NCBI GenBank assembly: GCA_937982385.1
Contig: CALJMC010000136.1
Coordinates: forward strand, 1 to 9,885
Origin: an uncultured Rickettsiales bacterium
GTDB lineage: Bacteria > Pseudomonadota > Alphaproteobacteria > Rickettsiales > UBA998
Length of the DNA stretch: 9,885 nucleotides
Direction of reading: 5' to 3'
Position 1 is the stretch's first letter, and every line of letters begins with the position of its first letter. The translations under genes and the position numbers were made by a program. Under the pieces are notes generated by a model. The model was not told where the DNA came from and made no database searches. It saw nothing but the letters and a program-made list of their open reading frames with translations. Shown piece by piece: positions 6,665 through 9,885 of this stretch.

Positions 6665-7987
6665 ATGACAAACGCACAAGATACAATTTTTGCTCCCGCT
6701 TCTGCCGCTGGTCGCGCAGGTGTGGCAATCATTCGTGTGTCAGGCCCTGAGGCAACGACCTGTCTTGGCGCCTTATCAGTCGCGACTCCCGCACCACGTG
6801 TCGCAACCTTAGCTACCCTCACCTCACCTCACACTAGTGAGATTGTGGATAAAGCGCTAGTTCTTTTTTTCAATGCACCTCATTCCTTCACAGGTGAAAA
6901 TATAGTTGAATTCCATATACATGGAAGCACCGCTATCAAAAATGAGTTGCTGGATATATTAGGGTCACTCGAAAATTTCCGTATGGCAGAGCCTGGGGAA
7001 TTTTCACGTCGCGCACTTTATAATAACAAAATGGATTTAGCCGAAACCGAAGGGCTTGCCGATCTTATCGAGTCCGAGACATCTCTTCAAAAACGCCAAG
7101 CAATGCGTCAAATGGAAGGCGCCCTCTCTGTAAAGTCACATACATTACGTGAAGCAACAATAAAGGCCCGCGCCCAAATAGAGGCTCTCCTCGACTTTCC
7201 TGATGATGAAATACCCGACGAACTCATCTCAGAAGTGACCTCGGATGTCTCTGATATTAAGACAGATATTAACGCCCTTCTCGACAACGCCCTCACAAGT
7301 GAGAAAATACGCGAAGGTATTTATATCACTATTATTGGCGCCCCTAATGCCGGCAAATCAACACTGCTCAATTCTTTAGCAAGACGTGACGCTGCCATCG
7401 TATCTGACATTGCTGGAACGACCAGAGATATTGTCGATATATCACTAAATATCAATGGTTACTCCGTGATACTTGCCGATACTGCCGGCATCCATGATAC
7501 CAATGATTCCATCGAGTTAGAAGGTATTCGTCGCGCCAAAGAAAGAGCCGAGAATTCTGATATACAAATTCACCTTTATGACGGCAGCACCCTCACCTCC
7601 GCTCCAATGGTGAATGACAATGCTATCAATGTCATTAATAAAAAAGATCTCGTCACAAAGATGCTCCTCAGAGAGCTACATCAAAAAAACATACTATGTA
7701 TATCTGCCCAAGACGGTGATTCAATAGATGTGCTCATCACTACATTAGTCAAGCATATTGAAGCCTCCTATTCCATGAATGACAATTCCCTTATTACCAG
7801 AACCCGACACAAGGTCGCATTTGAAAATGCACTCCAACATTTAACACACTTCGAACATCACCTGACTCTAGATCTGAAAGCTGAAGAATTACGACGTGCT
7901 GCCATTGAAATCGGTAAAATCACTGGTAATATTCATCTAGAAGATGTATTAGATGCCCTCTTCAGTTCATTCTGTATAGGAAAATAA
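6665..7987 (+). CDS. mnmE: tRNA uridine-5-carboxymethylaminomethyl synthesis GTPase MnmE
   Basis: This 440-residue GTPase (also called TrmE or ThdF; E. coli 454) works with MnmG, tetrahydrofolate and GTP to build the aminomethyl-type group at C5 of the wobble uridine U34 in tRNAs reading split codon boxes. The N-terminal folate-binding domain (about 1-118) shows DTIFAPASAAGRAGVAIIR and HSFTGENIVEFHIHGS. The helical domain follows, with PGEFSRRALYNNKMDLAETEGLADLI. The inserted G domain has G1 GAPNAGKS at 225-232, G2 with GTTRD ending at Asp255, G3 DTAG at 272-275, G4 NKKD at 325-328 and G5 SAQDG at about 347-351. The chain ends in the invariant FCIGK, whose cysteine is a known functional residue. 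All key motifs are intact. The TAA overlaps the mnmG ATG by one base, so the two partners are probably coupled. Codons are more A/T-rich than in yejB and yejE. Confidence 0.96.
   Translation: MTNAQDTIFAPASAAGRAGVAIIRVSGPEATTCLGALSVATPAPRVATLATLTSPHTSEIVDKALVLFFNAPHSFTGENIVEFHIHGSTAIKNELLDILGSLENFRMAEPGEFSRRALYNNKMDLAETEGLADLIESETSLQKRQAMRQMEGALSVKSHTLREATIKARAQIEALLDFPDDEIPDELISEVTSDVSDIKTDINALLDNALTSEKIREGIYITIIGAPNAGKSTLLNSLARRDAAIVSDIAGTTRDIVDISLNINGYSVILADTAGIHDTNDSIELEGIRRAKERAENSDIQIHLYDGSTLTSAPMVNDNAINVINKKDLVTKMLLRELHQKNILCISAQDGDSIDVLITTLVKHIEASYSMNDNSLITRTRHKVAFENALQHLTHFEHHLTLDLKAEELRRAAIEIGKITGNIHLEDVLDALFSSFCIGK
6844..6852 (-). promoter_or_regulatory. Consensus DnaA-box sequence inside mnmE
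   Basis: The plus strand reads TGTGGATAA, so the minus strand carries TTATCCACA, the exact high-affinity DnaA box consensus. It lies in codons for Ile-Val-Asp-Lys of mnmE, a position where the protein family is fairly conserved, so it may be coincidence. I saw no second full box in the window, hence there is no sign of an origin here. A single box could titrate DnaA in an origin-proximal region; function is unproven. Confidence 0.3.
7978..7981 (+). promoter_or_regulatory. Ribosome binding site supporting the mnmG start at 7987
   Basis: AGGA sits five bases before ATG 7987, inside the last codons of mnmE. Together with the TAATG junction it favours 7987 over the internal ATG at 8014, which has only an A-rich upstream stretch. 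Confidence 0.55.
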
Positions 7988-9870
7988 TGTTTCACGTGAA
8001 ACAAAGAAAAATTATGAAGCAATATGATGTAATAGTAATTGGTGGTGGACACGCGGGTGCTGAGGCGGCAGCCGCAGCAGCGCGTATGGGTGTTAACACA
8101 GCCCTCATCACTCAAAAAACTGATAAAATCGGTGAAATGTCTTGTAACCCTGCCATCGGCGGCGTTGCGAAAGGAACAATCGTTCGCGAGATAGATGCAC
8201 TAGATGGCATTATGGCGCGAGCCGCCGATATGGCAGGCATTCATTATCGTATATTGAATAAAAGCAAAGGACCTGCCGTTTATGGCCACCGAGCACAATC
8301 AGACCGCAAACTCTACCGTAATGCCGTCCAATCGCTTTTAAATGAATATGACAGCCTCACCATCATTGAAGATACTGTGGATGATATTATCATAGAAAAC
8401 AATAAGGCATCTGCCGTTGTTGGTGCATCTGGTGAACATTATCAAAGCAACCAAATTGTATTAACAACCGGAACCTTTCTGAACGGGCTCATACATATTG
8501 GAACAGAAACAAGACCAGCCGGAAGAGTAGGGGATGAACCTTCTATTCCACTCGCCGGCAGATTAAAAAACATAGGCTTTTCAATGGGTAGGCTCAAAAC
8601 GGGTACACCGGCGCGCCTGAACGGGAAAACGATTAACTGGGATATACTTACACCACAACCAGGGGACACGCCTCCCGAGCCGCTCTCCTATTTGAACAGT
8701 GAGATAACGGTACCCCAGGTTCATTGCTACATCACTCATACCAATGAAGAGACACATAAGGTGATACGTGATAATTTGCATCTAGCACCCATGTATTCTG
8801 GGCAAATTGAAGGTAAGGGGCCGCGCTATTGCCCCTCTATTGAAGATAAAGTCGTACGGTTTGAACAGAAAACATCACATCAAATCTTTTTGGAACCAGA
8901 AGGGCTGGACGACGACACAGTCTACCCAAATGGTATTTCAACCTCACTACCAGCCAGTGTTCAAGACAAATTCCTTAGGACTATCAGGGGCTTAGAGGAT
9001 GTTGAAATATTGCGTCCAGGCTATGCTATAGAGTATGATTATGTCGATGCGCGTGAGCTTCATCATACATTAGAAACTAAACGTGTCTCTGGGCTCTATT
9101 TTGCAGGGCAGATCAATGGCACAACAGGCTATGAAGAAGCCGGCGGGCAGGGACTTGTCGCGGGTGCCAATGCTGCCCTTAAGTCGCTGAATAAGAAAGA
9201 CCTTGTTCTCAGGCGCTCTGACAGCTTCATAGGGGTGATGATTGATGATCTCGTGACTCTTGGCACAACAGAGCCTTATCGCATGTTCACATCGCGCTCT
9301 GAATATCGTTTGTTGCTTCGCCCTGATAATGCCGATAGGCGCTTAACGCCGGTAGGGTTGGAATATAATCTTATTAGAGAAGAACGAAAATTAACATTTA
9401 ACACCAAAAAACAGCTGCTTATAGAGTCTTTGTCAGCGTATAAAACAACCATCGCAACTCCCAAATGGCTAGAGTCGCAAGGTATTCACATCAATCAAGA
9501 CGGTGTCAAGCGTAGTGCATTTGATTTACTCCAATTCCCCAACGTGACCACAGATACTATTAATACATTATGGCCGGAATTAGCACATATTCACCCATCG
9601 ATTCTAAAGTTACTAGAGATTGAAGCCATATATGCGCATCACCTAGAAAAACAACAACGTGATATTGATGCATTCCTTCGTGATGAAGAATTAGAGATAC
9701 CCTTACACCTTGATATTACGACTATCAAATCACTTTCTAACGAGATCAAGGAAAAGCTTGGAGTACACCAGCCAAGAACCCTCGGTGAGGCGTCTAGAAT
9801 ACCAGGGGTCACACCCGCCGCCGTCACCGCCTTATTAGCGGCGATCAAACAATATAAAAAGGCGGCCTAA
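7987..9870 (+). CDS. mnmG: tRNA uridine-5-carboxymethylaminomethyl synthesis FAD enzyme MnmG
   Basis: This 627-residue flavoprotein (GidA; E. coli 629) is the catalytic partner of MnmE and uses FAD and NADH in the U34 modification. The FAD dinucleotide motif GGGHAG is at 19-24. The hallmark GEMSCNPAIGG follows at 49-59, with the conserved cysteine at 53, and YCPSIED with the second conserved cysteine at 282. The second family signature (FAGQINGTTGYEEAGGQG, Tyr382) and SRSEYRLLLRPDNAD are present. The C-terminal helical MnmE-binding domain ends in ASRIPGVTPAAVTAL. Two starts are possible. ATG 7987 gives MFHVKQRKIMKQYDVIV, overlaps the mnmE stop and has a ribosome site; ATG 8014 gives MKQYDVIV, closer to the usual N-terminus. 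The first nine residues of the longer form are largely dictated by the parS palindrome. Two in-frame TAA codons end the gene (9868-9873). It is intact, with identity certain. Confidence 0.97.
   Translation: MFHVKQRKIMKQYDVIVIGGGHAGAEAAAAAARMGVNTALITQKTDKIGEMSCNPAIGGVAKGTIVREIDALDGIMARAADMAGIHYRILNKSKGPAVYGHRAQSDRKLYRNAVQSLLNEYDSLTIIEDTVDDIIIENNKASAVVGASGEHYQSNQIVLTTGTFLNGLIHIGTETRPAGRVGDEPSIPLAGRLKNIGFSMGRLKTGTPARLNGKTINWDILTPQPGDTPPEPLSYLNSEITVPQVHCYITHTNEETHKVIRDNLHLAPMYSGQIEGKGPRYCPSIEDKVVRFEQKTSHQIFLEPEGLDDDTVYPNGISTSLPASVQDKFLRTIRGLEDVEILRPGYAIEYDYVDARELHHTLETKRVSGLYFAGQINGTTGYEEAGGQGLVAGANAALKSLNKKDLVLRRSDSFIGVMIDDLVTLGTTEPYRMFTSRSEYRLLLRPDNADRRLTPVGLEYNLIREERKLTFNTKKQLLIESLSAYKTTIATPKWLESQGIHINQDGVKRSAFDLLQFPNVTTDTINTLWPELAHIHPSILKLLEIEAIYAHHLEKQQRDIDAFLRDEELEIPLHLDITTIKSLSNEIKEKLGVHQPRTLGEASRIPGVTPAAVTALLAAIKQYKKAA
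7988..8003. other. parS: parS centromere-like site (ParB binding)
   Basis: TGTTTCACGTGAAACA is a perfect 16-bp palindrome identical to the widely conserved chromosomal parS consensus bound by ParB (Spo0J). It begins at the second base of the mnmG start codon, so it codes for Met-Phe-His-Val-Lys-Gln. ParB loads here, spreads along flanking DNA and, with ParA and SMC, partitions the origin region. In many alphaproteobacteria mnmG lies close to rsmG-parA-parB and the origin, which fits. Chance occurrence of an exact 16-mer is negligible in a window this size. Confidence 0.95.
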
Positions 9871-9872
9871 TA

Positions 9873-9885
9873 ATGAATGTTTCAC
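9873..9885 (+). CDS. rsmG: Start of rsmG (16S rRNA m7G527 methyltransferase), cut by the window end
   Basis: Only four codons plus one base are visible: Met-Asn-Val-Ser. The call rests on context: rsmG (gidB) normally follows mnmG in this gene order, and many RsmG proteins carry Val-Ser-Arg-Glu-Thr at the N-terminus, which is what parS encodes in this frame. ATG 9873 overlaps the second of two tandem mnmG stop codons (TAATG) and has AAAGG at 9858-9862 ten bases upstream. ATG 9877 would give Met-Phe-His instead but is farther from that site. The gene continues beyond the window, so the product cannot be verified here. Confidence 0.6.
9878..9885. other. parS: Left half of a probable second parS site, cut by the window end
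   Basis: The last eight bases, TGTTTCAC, are exactly the left arm of the parS palindrome seen complete at 7988. The position at the start of the next gene mirrors the mnmG site, 1,890 bases upstream. The right arm (GTGAAACA) lies outside the window, so this is a prediction. Confidence 0.6.

Noticed and set aside
6887..6898. parS-like TTCACAGGTGAA
   Set aside because: The two arms are separated by an extra AG, which breaks the parS palindrome; it encodes the conserved Phe-Thr-Gly-Glu of MnmE and needs no other explanation.
7292..7303. Inverted repeat CTCAC-AA-GTGAG in mnmE
   Set aside because: It is short, inside coding sequence, and differs from parS in both arms and spacing; likely chance.

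Overview
The window is a gene-dense, all-plus-strand chromosomal segment that reads as an alphaproteobacterium of moderate G+C. Three things support this: the mnmE-mnmG-rsmG order with a parS site (in many alphaproteobacteria this run leads into parA-parB near the replication origin), a stomatin-like protein very close to mitochondrial SLP-2, and a Yej-type ABC importer of proteobacterial type. The genetic code is standard, since TGA ends three of the genes. I see no insertion sequence, phage gene, CRISPR array, tRNA or rRNA, and no intergenic stretch over 60 bases.

Region 1 (29-6612) is a five-gene run in which every gene overlaps the next by 1 or 4 bases: an SPFH/paraslipin membrane-scaffold protein, then yejA (periplasmic binding protein), yejB and yejE (inner-membrane permeases) and yejF (double ATPase). 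These junctions imply one transcript with coupled translation. The transporter is complete and should import oligopeptide-like substrates. Known family roles are uptake of microcin C and other peptides, resistance to antimicrobial peptides, and, for a related alphaproteobacterial system, recovery of muropeptides. The SPFH gene fused into the head of this operon is the least expected arrangement in the window.

Region 2 (6613-9885) begins after a short gap of 52 bases and holds mnmE and mnmG, whose products together make the 5-carboxymethylaminomethyl-type modification of U34 in certain tRNAs. The first bases of rsmG (16S rRNA m7G527 methyltransferase) follow. A perfect 16-bp parS palindrome begins in the ATG of mnmG, so the chromosome-partitioning signal is also protein-coding. 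The window stops exactly halfway through what looks like a second parS at the start of rsmG, there read in a different frame.

I did not find evidence of a previously undescribed system. The observations most worth following are the coding parS pair, the SPFH-yej coupling, and a single consensus DnaA box inside mnmE.
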